Of a stretch of 64,000 nt of DNA, positions 51,011-59,658 are shown one piece after another. The translations under genes were made by a program, and so were the position numbers. The stretch covers positions 868,001 through 932,000 of the forward strand of contig JACKEJ010000006.1 of the NCBI GenBank assembly GCA_020633055.1, in the 5' to 3' direction. The notes beneath the pieces are model-generated. The model was not told where the DNA came from. It ran no database searches and saw only the letters and a program-made list of their open reading frames with translations. This stretch comes from Sandaracinaceae bacterium (GTDB lineage Bacteria > Myxococcota_A > Polyangia > Polyangiales > Houyiibacteriaceae). Each line of letters begins with the position of its first letter. The stretch's first letter is position 1.

Positions 51011-52954
51011 CTACTTGCGGGCGAACTCCACGGTCAGCTCGCGCTCACCCTGGGTGGTGCCGTTGAGCTTCGCGATGGCGGCGTCGGCGAGCTCGACGGG
51101 CAGGAAGACGAACGAGTGCCGGTCGCGCACGCGGATGCGGCCCACCTGGTCTGCCGGTACGCCGCCCACCTCGATGAACAGGCGGTTCAGCTCGCCCGCG
51201 CTCACGTCGTCGCGGCGACCGAGGCTGACGTACAGCTTGGCCTCGTCTTCCGCTGCGGCGTCGTCGGCGTCGTCGCGCCGTGGGGCCTCGCTGGACTCCG
51301 GCGCGGCGGCGCCCGTCGCGGTAGCGTCGAACGTCAGCTCACCCTGCTCGCCCTCGGCCGCGCCCGACTCCCCACGGCGCCGACGCCGACGGCGGCGGCT
51401 GCTGCGCTCGCCGTCCGTGCTCTCACCGTCGTTGTCGTCGTCGTTGTCGTCGTGCCCAGCCGTCTCTGCCTCTGGCGCGGCGCCCGAGACCCGCAGGGGG
51501 CGGGTGGCCTTGTTGGAGCTCCGCTCGCGCTCCGGGTTCGGCGCCGGCCGCGGGCGCTGCTCGCGTCGCGCCGCCGTGGCGCGCTCGTCCACGTCGTCTT
51601 CGACCTTCCCGAAGAAGGCCCCGAGCAGGCCCGCGATGAGGTGCTCGGCGTCCGGGTGCGTCAGCAGGCGCTTGGCCACGGCGCGGTCCAGCTCGTGCGT
51701 TCCGCCCTGGAACGTCCGCGCCAGCATCAGGATGCGGTCGGCCTCGCGGCGCGTACGCTCCTCGCCCGGCGTGGGGATGGAGCGCTCCACTGGGAAGATG
51801 CTGTATTGCAGGCGCAGGTAGTAGAGCTGCCCCAGCTCCTGCGGCGCCACCAGCGTGATGGCCGTGCCCGTGCGTCCCGCGCGGCCGGTGCGGCCGGTAC
51901 GGTGCACGTACTGCTCGAGGTGGTTCGGCATCTCGAAGTTGATGACGTGCGTCAGGTGCGAGATGTCGATCCCGCGCGCGGCCACGTCCGTGCACACCAG
52001 GAAGCGCACGTCGCCCTTGCGCGTGGCCGCCATGACCTTCTCGCGGTCGCTCTGGGCCATGTCGCCGTTCAGCCACTCGGCGTTGAAGCCCGCGTTCTGC
52101 AGCTCCGTGGCGACGCGCTCGGTGTCCACCTTGGTGTTGCAGAAGATGATGGCGCTCTCGGGGTCCTCCACCTCGATGATGCGCACCAGGTCGCGCGTGC
52201 GGCCCATGCCCGACACCATGAAGGTGAAGTGCTCGATGCCCAGCGCGCCCACGGCGTCACCGCTCAGCGTGATGAACTCGGGGTTGGTCATGTGGCGCTC
52301 GGCCACGCGCTGCACCGGACCGTCCACGGTCGCGGAGAAGAGCAGCGTCTGGTGGCTCTTCGGCAGCATCTCCATGATGGCGTGCAGCTCGACGGCGAAG
52401 CCCATGGAGAGCATCTCGTCCGCCTCGTCCAGCACCAGCACCTTCAGCTTGTCGCCGTTGATGGTGCCGCGGCGCAGGTGATCCAGGACGCGCCCAGGCG
52501 TGCCCGAGATGATCTGCGCGCCCTCGGCCAGCTCGCGTACCTGCCGCTCCATCGGCGCGCCGCCGTAGACCGCCGTGGTACGCACGCCGACGTTCGCGCC
52601 GATGCGCCCGATCTCGCGCGCGGACTGCAGCGCCAGCTCACGCGTGGGGGCGAGGATGAGCGCCTGGGGACCGCCGTCGATGTCGATCAGGCGGTCGACC
52701 AGCGGCAAGCCGAAGGCGCCCGTCTTGCCCGTGCCGGTGCGCGACTGGACGATGATGTCCCGACCTGCCACGGCCAGGGGGTAGGCCTCTACCTGCACCG
52801 GGGTGGGGTTGGTCCAGCCCATGTCGTCGATGGCGCGGCGCACCTCGGGCTTGAGCGGCAGGACGTTGAACGTGGGGAGCTCGGGCGCGGGGGTGGTTCC
52901 GGGCTCGGTGGGGTCGCCACCGGGGGCGTCGGTGGACGGTTGACCTTCTGTCAT
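51011..52954 (-). CDS. DEAD-box RNA helicase with DbpA-type RNA-binding domain
   Basis: 647 residues from ATG 52954. The helicase core is complete: Q-motif region (FNVLPLKPEVRRAIDDMGWTNPTPVQ), Walker A GTGKT (74-78), PTRELA, GTPGR, DEAD, SAT, ARGID and HRTGRTGR. A linker with acidic Asp/Asn runs and an eight-Arg tract follows, then a C-terminal DbpA-type domain (LYVSLGRRDDVSAGELNRLFIEVGGVPADQVGRIRVRDRHSFVFLP). It resembles DeaD/CsdA-type helicases that unwind RNA in ribosome assembly and cold adaptation. Its start overlaps the stop of an upstream membrane protein gene (ATGA). Confidence 0.92.
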   Translation of the reverse strand: MTEGQPSTDAPGGDPTEPGTTPAPELPTFNVLPLKPEVRRAIDDMGWTNPTPVQVEAYPLAVAGRDIIVQSRTGTGKTGAFGLPLVDRLIDIDGGPQALILAPTRELALQSAREIGRIGANVGVRTTAVYGGAPMERQVRELAEGAQIISGTPGRVLDHLRRGTINGDKLKVLVLDEADEMLSMGFAVELHAIMEMLPKSHQTLLFSATVDGPVQRVAERHMTNPEFITLSGDAVGALGIEHFTFMVSGMGRTRDLVRIIEVEDPESAIIFCNTKVDTERVATELQNAGFNAEWLNGDMAQSDREKVMAATRKGDVRFLVCTDVAARGIDISHLTHVINFEMPNHLEQYVHRTGRTGRAGRTGTAITLVAPQELGQLYYLRLQYSIFPVERSIPTPGEERTRREADRILMLARTFQGGTHELDRAVAKRLLTHPDAEHLIAGLLGAFFGKVEDDVDERATAARREQRPRPAPNPERERSSNKATRPLRVSGAAPEAETAGHDDNDDDNDGESTDGERSSRRRRRRRRGESGAAEGEQGELTFDATATGAAAPESSEAPRRDDADDAAAEDEAKLYVSLGRRDDVSAGELNRLFIEVGGVPADQVGRIRVRDRHSFVFLPVELADAAIAKLNGTTQGERELTVEFARK

Positions 52955-53484
52955 GGTGGATTCTCTTCTGATGTGGACGCGCCGTGGGCGCCGTCGTCTG
53001 CCAACCGCCGCGCCAGGGAGCGCGCCAAGCGGCCCTCCTCGCGCTCGAAGCGTCGCAGACTGGTTTGGATACGGTGGCGCAGCCGGCCGAGGTTCGCGTG
53101 CAGCGACTCGTCGCACTGGCCTGTGAGAGCATTGTATTCGCGGTCCCATGCGCCGAAGAAGGCCGCGTCACGGGACGCGTCTGCGCTCGGGTTCTGGGTT
53201 TGATCGGCGGCGTGCGCCATGAGGTCGGCGTACAGCGCGCGGAGACGGTGGTCGCAGTCCGTGGCGGAACCAGCCGCTGCGTCAGGCTGCTGCGCCGCGC
53301 GACCACGCTCGGGAAAGAGCGCCTGCGGCACGATGGAGGTGAAGGCCACGATGGTGATGTAGACGATCCCGCAACCCCACACCGCGAGCACCAGCCGCCG
53401 CCCGAGTCCCACGGTGCGACGCCGCTCGCGGGACTCCGGCTCTTCCGGTTCAGAGGCAGTAACGCCGCGCGACTCTGCGGGCAT
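52951..53484 (-). CDS. Single-helix membrane protein of unknown function
   Basis: 177 residues. A charged N-terminal ~28 residues lead to one hydrophobic helix (LVLAVWGCGIVYITIVAFTSIV), then a helical extracytoplasmic or cytoplasmic domain with two Cys (ATDCDHRLRALYADLM, ALTGQCDESLH) and a basic C-terminal stretch (RFEREEGRLARSLARRLADD). Its stop overlaps the helicase start, so the two are probably translated together. No family is recognised. Confidence 0.68.
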   Translation of the reverse strand: MPAESRGVTASEPEEPESRERRRTVGLGRRLVLAVWGCGIVYITIVAFTSIVPQALFPERGRAAQQPDAAAGSATDCDHRLRALYADLMAHAADQTQNPSADASRDAAFFGAWDREYNALTGQCDESLHANLGRLRHRIQTSLRRFEREEGRLARSLARRLADDGAHGASTSEENPP

Positions 53485-53640
53485 GTGGGGGATGATCTAC
53501 TTCTCGTGTGGGAGCGGCGTGCGGTGTCTTGGCGCCGCAGATCCGCGAAATTGGTGTCCTTTTGTACCGATCCCGGGGCCCGAGGTCAACCCGGCGACGC
53601 CGGCCGCGTGCTGTCGACGTCGGATGACCTCGGCAGAGAC

Positions 53641-54489
53641 TCACCGCGGGGGCGTGCTGTCGGCCCTCGGTCTCCCGGCAGGCCGCCTGGCGTTTACGAT
53701 CCGCGTCACGAGGCGCAGGTCGTCGGGCTTGTCGACGTCGATCGCGGCCTCGGCGAAGCGCGTTCGCACCAGCGCTGCCCGTGCGTCCGCGAGCTGGCCG
53801 ATCGCGTCGGCCGTCATGTCGACCGTCAAGCGTCGCAGCGCGAAGCGGACGAGCGTCCACGGTCCGAGGGCGTAGGCCATCTTCCAGGGCTTTTTCCGGT
53901 CTTGTTCGAGCTTGCGCCAGAAGGCCATCGCGTTGCGTCCGCGGGGAGTGGGGAGGGCAAAGAGGTTGCACCCAGAGATGGCCTCGTCCGCAAAGCGAAA
54001 GTAGGTGCGGCGGGTCTCGGGATACTCTGCGCGGATGGTGTCTTCGCGGGCGACCAAGGCTGCCACGTCCACATCGGCTGGGATCCGGCTGACGAAGTCG
54101 GTGATCATCGCGGTCGTCAGGAGCGGGTGGTCCGCCGTGGTCACCAGGGCCGGGTAGGGGGCGTACTCGTCCAAGACCTTCGTTACGCTCCGGCTCGGAG
54201 AAGGCGCAGCCGTCGTGACGATCAGTCGTCCTTGTTCGGTGAGCTGCCGCGCGGTCGGGAGCGCCTCGATCAGCTCGGGCGCCTCGATCACCGCGATGAT
54301 GCGACCTACTTCGCGCGCGTCCGCCAGGGTTCGCAGGACGTGCTCGACCATCGGGAGGCCAGCGATGTCGGCGAGCGCCTTGTGCGAGATCCCACAGAAG
54401 GTCGCGACAGGGTCGGAGGGTCCGCGGCTGCCCGCCATCAGCAGCGCGGTGTAGGGCCCGGGCACCGATGTGTCAGAGGGGTCGTTCAT
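53641..54489 (-). CDS. MobA-like NTP-transferase
   Basis: 282 residues. The N-terminal half has the GT-A nucleotidyltransferase pattern: TALLMAGSRG...HKALADIAGLPMVEHVLRTLADA, in which HKAL carries the conserved Lys, and ALVTTADHPLLT with the metal-binding Asp. Such enzymes activate a phosphorylated small molecule with CTP, GTP or UTP. The insert in the first loop (SRGPSDPVATFCGIS) is unlike MobA itself, so molybdopterin is not the likely substrate. It is divergent from a lipid-kinase-like and a Tam41-like gene, which points to lipid headgroup or sugar activation. Confidence 0.78.
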   Translation of the reverse strand: MNDPSDTSVPGPYTALLMAGSRGPSDPVATFCGISHKALADIAGLPMVEHVLRTLADAREVGRIIAVIEAPELIEALPTARQLTEQGRLIVTTAAPSPSRSVTKVLDEYAPYPALVTTADHPLLTTAMITDFVSRIPADVDVAALVAREDTIRAEYPETRRTYFRFADEAISGCNLFALPTPRGRNAMAFWRKLEQDRKKPWKMAYALGPWTLVRFALRRLTVDMTADAIGQLADARAALVRTRFAEAAIDVDKPDDLRLVTRIVNARRPAGRPRADSTPPR

Positions 54490-54818
54490 GGCAGCGACCT
54501 AGCTGCACGGCGCGTGCCCGGCAACCGTTCACCTGCAGGTCGTCTTCGACACGCTTTGGCCCCAAGGCCGACCCAGGTTGCAACGCTGTGTCTCCTTCGT
54601 GGCACTGCTGTTGCATGGGACCGCTGGCAGAACGCAATGACCCTCCGAACCCTTCACGATCACGACGTTTTTGGAAGCCATGTGTGGTTGCGTTTCACAC
54701 CTGTGAGTTTCTTGCGTCACCTCCGTGAAGTCATGGCGGCCCCCGCCCGAGGTTCCTTGCTGTACGAAATTTTTACGATGCCATCGCTTTCCGCTACCAA
54801 CCTGGAACGGAGCCGCTC
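54490..54818. other. 329 bp divergent regulatory region
   Basis: This stretch is less G+C-rich than the genes around it. It contains a palindrome GTTGCAAC (54577-54584), a consensus sigma-54 promoter (54600-54615), a GTGTG...CACAC inverted repeat near 54682-54700 and a leader of roughly 190 bases before the ATG at 54819. No plausible small gene was seen. Confidence 0.6.
54600..54615 (+). promoter_or_regulatory. Sigma-54 (-24/-12) promoter
   Basis: TGGCACTGCTGTTGCA matches the sigma-54 consensus: GG at 54601-54602 and GC at 54613-54614 are exactly ten bases apart. It points toward the lipid-kinase-like gene; transcription would begin near 54626. An enhancer-binding activator would be needed; the GTTGCAAC palindrome at 54577 is close but a candidate site. 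Confidence 0.75.
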
Positions 54819-55886
54819 ATGAAGCCAGCCATTGCACGTGTGGGTGAAGCCACGCTCAAGCAACTCGAGTCCAAGCGCACCCTGCGGGAGGGGGTGCGGC
54901 TCCGCGCCGACATCGAGCGCCGCTCCGGCCTGCAGACGCCCAAGATCGGCGTCATCTACAACCCGAAGAGCGCGGCCAACCTCGGGCGGTCGCCCCTCCG
55001 CGCCATCGGCGTGGCGTGCGGGCAACCGACGACGCGCGGAGAGCTCGTCAGCGTGCTGCGTGGGTTCGCGGACGCCGAGGTCAACATCGTGGCGGTGAGC
55101 GGTGGCGATGGGACCATCCGCGAGGTGCTCACGGCCATCCCACAGGCCTACGGCGATCTGCCGCACCCGGCCATCGCGATCCTGGCGGCTGGGCGCACGG
55201 ACCTGATCGCGGGTGAGGTGGGCTCGAGCGGGCGCCGCGACGAGCTGGCGCGCCTGCTCGCGTCGGCCAAGGCGGGCGAGCTGCGGCGCACCCGTCGTCC
55301 CATCCTCCGGGTCGAGGGCGTCGTGGACACGGACGGCGTGGCGGTGACTCCACGCGGCATGCTGATGGGCGCGGCTGCGTTCTCCTACGGCACCGAGCTA
55401 TGTCAGACCGAGGTGCACGCGGACGGAGCCAGTCATGCGACTGCGGTGGGCATCACGGTCGCTCGCGTCGTCGGGCGCATCCTGTTCAAGGGAGATCCGG
55501 ACGGGTTGCTCAAGGGCGAGCCGCTGGGTCTCTCGGTGGACGGAAAGGCCGATGACAAGGGGCCGGACGCGTCCCGCTCGCTGCTGCTGGTCAGTACGTT
55601 ACGCGAGCGTCTGGTGCTCGGCCGCACCCCGTTCTTTGGCGACTACGCCGAGGACCAGCTCCAGTACGTCGAGGTGGACGCGCCCGCCAAGGGCCTCACC
55701 CGCGCGCTCAGCTCGATGGTGGTCCGCAAGCCGTGGCTGGCGGGTCCCGGTTGGAACGCGGGCGCGGCCAAGACGCTCGACCTCGGCATGCAGCGCTCGA
55801 TGATCATCGACGGAGAGATCTTCCGCCCGGTGGATGGTCGCGTGCGCGTCACGGCCGACCCCGTCGTGGACTTCGTCGCGCCCTGA
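54819..55886 (+). CDS. Divergent diacylglycerol-kinase-like protein
   Basis: 355 residues. The N-terminal catalytic region has IGVIYNPKSA (43-52) and VAVSGGDGTIREVL (92-105), the nucleotide-binding motif of the DAGK/sphingosine-kinase family, but the second half (ILAAGRTDLIAGEVG in place of the usual P.GT.ND) is divergent. That retained Gly/Thr/Asp pattern suggests a kinase with an unusual lipid substrate. It lies behind a sigma-54 promoter and 13 bases before the Tam41-like gene, so it probably supplies a phosphorylated lipid to it. Confidence 0.75.
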   Translation: MKPAIARVGEATLKQLESKRTLREGVRLRADIERRSGLQTPKIGVIYNPKSAANLGRSPLRAIGVACGQPTTRGELVSVLRGFADAEVNIVAVSGGDGTIREVLTAIPQAYGDLPHPAIAILAAGRTDLIAGEVGSSGRRDELARLLASAKAGELRRTRRPILRVEGVVDTDGVAVTPRGMLMGAAAFSYGTELCQTEVHADGASHATAVGITVARVVGRILFKGDPDGLLKGEPLGLSVDGKADDKGPDASRSLLLVSTLRERLVLGRTPFFGDYAEDQLQYVEVDAPAKGLTRALSSMVVRKPWLAGPGWNAGAAKTLDLGMQRSMIIDGEIFRPVDGRVRVTADPVVDFVAP

Positions 55887-55899
55887 GCTGGAGGTCGTC

Positions 55900-56940
55900 A
55901 TGAGCACGTCGCCAGCCTCGGAGAGCTTCGCCCAGGCGGGCACCCACGCGCATGACGCTGAGTCCACGGGCGCGACACACGAGCGGCACGCCGCGCGTGA
56001 GCGCCTCGCGGCGCGTGTGCGGACCGAGCTCGACGCCCCCGTGTTGCCCGAGGCGCACGACGTGGCGCGCTACGCCCGCGAGCTTCACGGGGACACGTAT
56101 GGCCCGGCCTTGTTCTACGGGTCGTGCCTGCGTGCGGACAGCCCCGAGGGCATCATGGACGTGTACCTCCTGAGCCGCTCGCACGCCGAGTTCCACGGCC
56201 GCAGCTCGGGGGGCCGCGCGCTGGCGGGGCTGAACTGGCTCATCCCTCCCAACATCTACTTCTGGATGATCCCGCACGCGGAGCACGGCTCGCTGCGCGC
56301 CAAGGTGGCCGTCGTGACCGAGCAGCAGTTCGCGGACGGCTCGCGCTTCGACGCGTGGAGCCCGTCCATCTGGGCGCGCTTCTGCCAGCCCTGCGTGCTG
56401 CTGGACTCCCCCGACGAGGCTGCGCGCGAGCGCGTGGTAGACACCATCGTGACGGCCATTCTCACGGCGGCGCGCTGGGCCGCCTATCTCGGCCCGCGCT
56501 CCGGGAGCACGCGCGACTACTGGACGGCGCTGTTCGCGGCGACGTACGGCGCCGAGCTGCGCCCCGAGCGCAACAACCGCCCGGCCATCATCTACGACGC
56601 GAACGCCGAGCGCTACGACGCCCTGCTGCGCGACGCCTGGGCGGCGCTCGACATCCCCTACACGGTGGATGGCGAGGTGCTGACCCCCGTGGTCGATGCG
56701 GCAGCGCAGGCGGTGGCCAAGCGGGGCTTCGTGGCGCGCCAGCGCAGCGGCAAGGGTATCTCGGTCGCGCGCATCGTGAAGGGCGCGCTCACCTTCTCAG
56801 GCGGGGTGGACTACCTGCTGTGGAAGGTCGAGCGTCACTCGGGCGTGTCCGTCGAGCTGAGCGACTGGCAACGAAAGCACCCGTTCCTGGGGGCGCCAGG
56901 CGTCTTCCTGCAGCTCCGACGCGCTGGCGCCGTGCGCTGA
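55900..56940 (+). CDS. Tam41-like phosphatidate cytidylyltransferase candidate
   Basis: 346 residues from ATG 55900, five bases after GGAGG. Residues ~70-90 carry a polymerase-beta-like nucleotidyltransferase signature, FYGSCLR followed by GIMDVYLL (G74-S75 and D87), then FHGR and LNWLIPPNIYFWMIP. The helical remainder includes IWARFCQPCVLLDSPDEAARERVVDTIVTAILTAARW. This layout resembles mitochondrial Tam41 and its bacterial relatives, which make CDP-diacylglycerol from phosphatidate and CTP. The assignment rests on motif layout only. With the kinase-like partner upstream it could convert a lipid phosphate to a CDP-lipid. Confidence 0.6.
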   Translation: MSTSPASESFAQAGTHAHDAESTGATHERHAARERLAARVRTELDAPVLPEAHDVARYARELHGDTYGPALFYGSCLRADSPEGIMDVYLLSRSHAEFHGRSSGGRALAGLNWLIPPNIYFWMIPHAEHGSLRAKVAVVTEQQFADGSRFDAWSPSIWARFCQPCVLLDSPDEAARERVVDTIVTAILTAARWAAYLGPRSGSTRDYWTALFAATYGAELRPERNNRPAIIYDANAERYDALLRDAWAALDIPYTVDGEVLTPVVDAAAQAVAKRGFVARQRSGKGISVARIVKGALTFSGGVDYLLWKVERHSGVSVELSDWQRKHPFLGAPGVFLQLRRAGAVR

Positions 56941-56963
56941 CGTGCGCGCAGTCTCGACCCGGC

Positions 56964-58490
56964 TCAGACCGCGGGGAGGGTGAAGGCCACGACCGCGCCG
57001 CCGTCCTCGGCGTTTGCCGCCCACGCGCGGCCCCCGTGCGCATCGGCGATGTGCTTGACCAGCGCGAGGCCGATGCCCGAGCCGCGCACCTCGCGGTGCC
57101 TGGCGGTCCGGTAGAAGCGCTCGAAGATGCGACGCAGGTCGTCGGTGGGGATGCCGGGGCCGTGGTCGCGCACACGCACGTGCACGGAGCGCGCGCTGCA
57201 GGTGACGGAGACCTCGATGGCCGAGCCCTCGCCGTACTTCACGGCGTTGTCGAGCAGGTTCACGACCGCGAGGACGATGGACTGCTCGTCGATGGCGACC
57301 TTCGGCAGGTCGTCGGCCAGTTGTAGCGTCACGCGCTTCCCGTCCTCTTCGAGGCGGTAGCGGAAGGCGTCGATGGCTTGCGTCAACACGGGCCCGATGT
57401 CGCGCTCGTGGAAGTCGTACTTCTGTTTCCCGCGCTCGAGCGCCGCGAAGTCGAGCACGTTCTCGATCAGCCCGCTGAGGCGCTCCGACTCGCGGCAGAT
57501 GATCTCGAGGTACTGCTTCTGCTTCTCGGGAGTGCGCACCCGGTTGGTGAGCAACATCTCGCCGAACATGCGCACCACCGAGAGGGGCGTCTTGAGCTCG
57601 TGCGACACGTTCGCGATGAACTCGCTCTTCATCTCGTTCAAGCGCCGCTCCTTGCTGGCGGCGTAGAGCAGGAAGGCGATGCCGAGCAGGATGACCGCGA
57701 ACGAGAGGCCCAGCGAGCCCAGCTGCACGGTGCGGCCCGAACGCCCCTGGGTCTCGAGCTGCGTGGCCTGCTGCGGCGCGATCTGGAGGCGCCACTGGTA
57801 GAGCGTGGTCGGGAAGCGGTGCCCCACGACGTAGTCGCCCGCGGACGCCAGGCTCGGCCCATAGACGCGCCGGTTGTCGATGTCGACGACGTTGTACGTG
57901 CTGCGACCCTCCTCCGTGGAGAAGAGCGTCGGGAACTGCGAGCGCACGATGAAGCCGGTGTCGTGGTGCGCCACCAGGAACATGCGTCGCCCCTCGTGGC
58001 GCACGGCCATGTACGAGAACAGGTGGCTGCGGTCCCGGAAGCGCCCGTGCAGGTGTTTGAGCCGGTTCAGAGGTGCGTCGTCGAACTCGAGCTCCTGCAC
58101 CACGTCCTGCAGGAACAGGTCGAGGAAGTCGCGCCGGTCTTGCGCACCGGCGCGCGACGCGAGGCCCACCACGTGCCCGTGCTCGTTCAGCAGCAGCACG
58201 GAGCGCACGCTGGGGGTGACGTCGATGGAGGTGGGGCGCCAGGCCGCTTCGAAGCTGTCGGGGTCGTCCAGCGGGTAGTCGGTGAAGACCGTGTTGTCCT
58301 GCTGGATGACGTAGCGCTCGATGTTCTCCACCTTCTCCCGCGCGAGCAGCATGGAGGACGCGGCGATGGCCTCTTCGTTCAGGCGGGCGAAGCGCGAGGC
58401 GGTCAGGTACGTGTAGTAGCCGAGCACCCCGGCGGCGATGGTGAGCGCCGGGATGAGCACGAAGTACACGGAGGGCAGGCGCCGTGGCAC
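56964..58490 (-). CDS. Sensor histidine kinase with periplasmic domain
   Basis: 508 residues from a GTG start. Two membrane helices (about 9-29 and 256-278) enclose a ~225-residue periplasmic sensor domain. The kinase part has FIANVSHELKTPLSVVRMFGEML with H297, an N box (VVNLLDNAVKYG), DHGPGIP, FERFYR and GSGIGLALVKHIADAHGG, all intact. No response regulator is adjacent; the next gene downstream in the transcription direction is convergent. It starts one base after the gpsA stop, so it is probably in one transcript with gpsA. Confidence 0.92.
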   Translation of the reverse strand: MPRRLPSVYFVLIPALTIAAGVLGYYTYLTASRFARLNEEAIAASSMLLAREKVENIERYVIQQDNTVFTDYPLDDPDSFEAAWRPTSIDVTPSVRSVLLLNEHGHVVGLASRAGAQDRRDFLDLFLQDVVQELEFDDAPLNRLKHLHGRFRDRSHLFSYMAVRHEGRRMFLVAHHDTGFIVRSQFPTLFSTEEGRSTYNVVDIDNRRVYGPSLASAGDYVVGHRFPTTLYQWRLQIAPQQATQLETQGRSGRTVQLGSLGLSFAVILLGIAFLLYAASKERRLNEMKSEFIANVSHELKTPLSVVRMFGEMLLTNRVRTPEKQKQYLEIICRESERLSGLIENVLDFAALERGKQKYDFHERDIGPVLTQAIDAFRYRLEEDGKRVTLQLADDLPKVAIDEQSIVLAVVNLLDNAVKYGEGSAIEVSVTCSARSVHVRVRDHGPGIPTDDLRRIFERFYRTARHREVRGSGIGLALVKHIADAHGGRAWAANAEDGGAVVAFTLPAV

Positions 58491-58491
58491 G

Positions 58492-59502
58492 TCACTCCCG
58501 CTCGTGGCGCAGGGGCCGAGACATCAGGTCGGTCAGCGCCTTGGTGGGCGACTTGCCTTCGTAGAGGATGCGATAGACCTCGTGCGAGATGGGCATCTCC
58601 ACCTTGCGCGCCTGCGTGAGGTTGTAGAGGCTCTTCGCGGTGCGCACCCCCTCGGCGACCATGTTCATGGAGCTGAGGATCTCGTCGATGGTCTTGCCCT
58701 GGCCGAGCTCCATCCCGACTTGTCGGTTGCGCGAGAGGTCGCCGGTGCACGTGAGCACGAGGTCGCCCATGCCCGCCAGACCGCTGAGCGTGAGGGGGTG
58801 GGCCCCCATGGCGGTCGCGAGGCGCGAGATCTCCGCCAGGCCGCGCGTGATGAGCCCCGCGCGCGCGTTGTGCCCGAGGCCCATCCCGTCCGCGACGCCT
58901 GCCGCGATGGCGATGACGTTCTTGAGCGCGCCTCCCAGCTCCACGCCGACGACGTCCTCGGTGTTGTAGACGCGGAAGCGGTCCGTCGTGAACGTGTGCT
59001 GCGCGTCGCGCACGCTGTCGCGGTCGTGACCGGCGATGCACACCGCGGTCGGGATCCCGTCCGCGACCTCGCGCGCGAAGGACGGCCCGCCCAAGTAGGT
59101 GAGCTGCCAGTGCATGGTCTTGGGCAGCACGTTCTCGAAGATGTCGCTCACCAGCATGAGCGTGCCCTCCTCGATACCCTTCGTGGCGCTGACGATGGTC
59201 ACGCCGGCCGGGATCATCGGCTTGGCGCTCTCGAGCACTGCGCGCAGACCGTGCGTGGGGATGACCGAGACCACCATGCTGGCGTCGATCAGGGCCGTGG
59301 CGAGGTCCCCCGTGGCCGTCAGCGTGGGCGGCAGGGAGAAGCCCGGGAGGTAGCGCGCGTTCTCGTTGGCGGACGCGATGGCGCTCGCGCGCTCGGCGGA
59401 GCGCGCCCACAGGCGGACGTGGTGACCCTTGTCGGCGAGCAGCTTGGCGAGGGCGGTGCCCCACGAGCCAGCGCCCAAGACCGCGATCTGTCGTTGATCC
59501 AT
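58492..59502 (-). CDS. gpsA: Glycerol-3-phosphate dehydrogenase [NAD(P)+]
   Basis: 336 residues, the usual size. The NAD(P) site is IAVLGAGSWGTALAKLLADKGH (GAGSWG 10-15). Family segments SATKGIE, GGPSFAREVADGIPTAV, the catalytic Lys in GALKNVIAIAAGVADG, and GLAGMGDLVLTCTGDLSRNRQVG are present. It reduces dihydroxyacetone phosphate to sn-glycerol 3-phosphate, the backbone of phospholipids. It ends one base before the histidine kinase start. Confidence 0.96.
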   Translation of the reverse strand: MDQRQIAVLGAGSWGTALAKLLADKGHHVRLWARSAERASAIASANENARYLPGFSLPPTLTATGDLATALIDASMVVSVIPTHGLRAVLESAKPMIPAGVTIVSATKGIEEGTLMLVSDIFENVLPKTMHWQLTYLGGPSFAREVADGIPTAVCIAGHDRDSVRDAQHTFTTDRFRVYNTEDVVGVELGGALKNVIAIAAGVADGMGLGHNARAGLITRGLAEISRLATAMGAHPLTLSGLAGMGDLVLTCTGDLSRNRQVGMELGQGKTIDEILSSMNMVAEGVRTAKSLYNLTQARKVEMPISHEVYRILYEGKSPTKALTDLMSRPLRHERE

Positions 59503-59658
59503 CGCGGGAGTCTACGCGCTCGGGCGGAGATGCGGGAGCCTCGGCGCGCGATTCGAGCGATCGCGCGTTCGCTCGAAGCGGACCGTGCGGCGGGGCGGAG
59601 CAGCGCAACTTTCTCCGCGGCCCTGTAACCGACGGCGGGGGTGGTGCGTGGAGTCCCC

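Noticed and set aside
53641..54489. MobA (molybdopterin guanylyltransferase)
   Set aside because: The first-loop insert and lack of molybdenum cofactor genes nearby do not fit; only the general NTP-transferase fold is supported.
54490..54818. tRNA or riboswitch in the divergent gap
   Set aside because: No cloverleaf, T-loop consensus or known riboswitch core was seen; the hairpins present are short.
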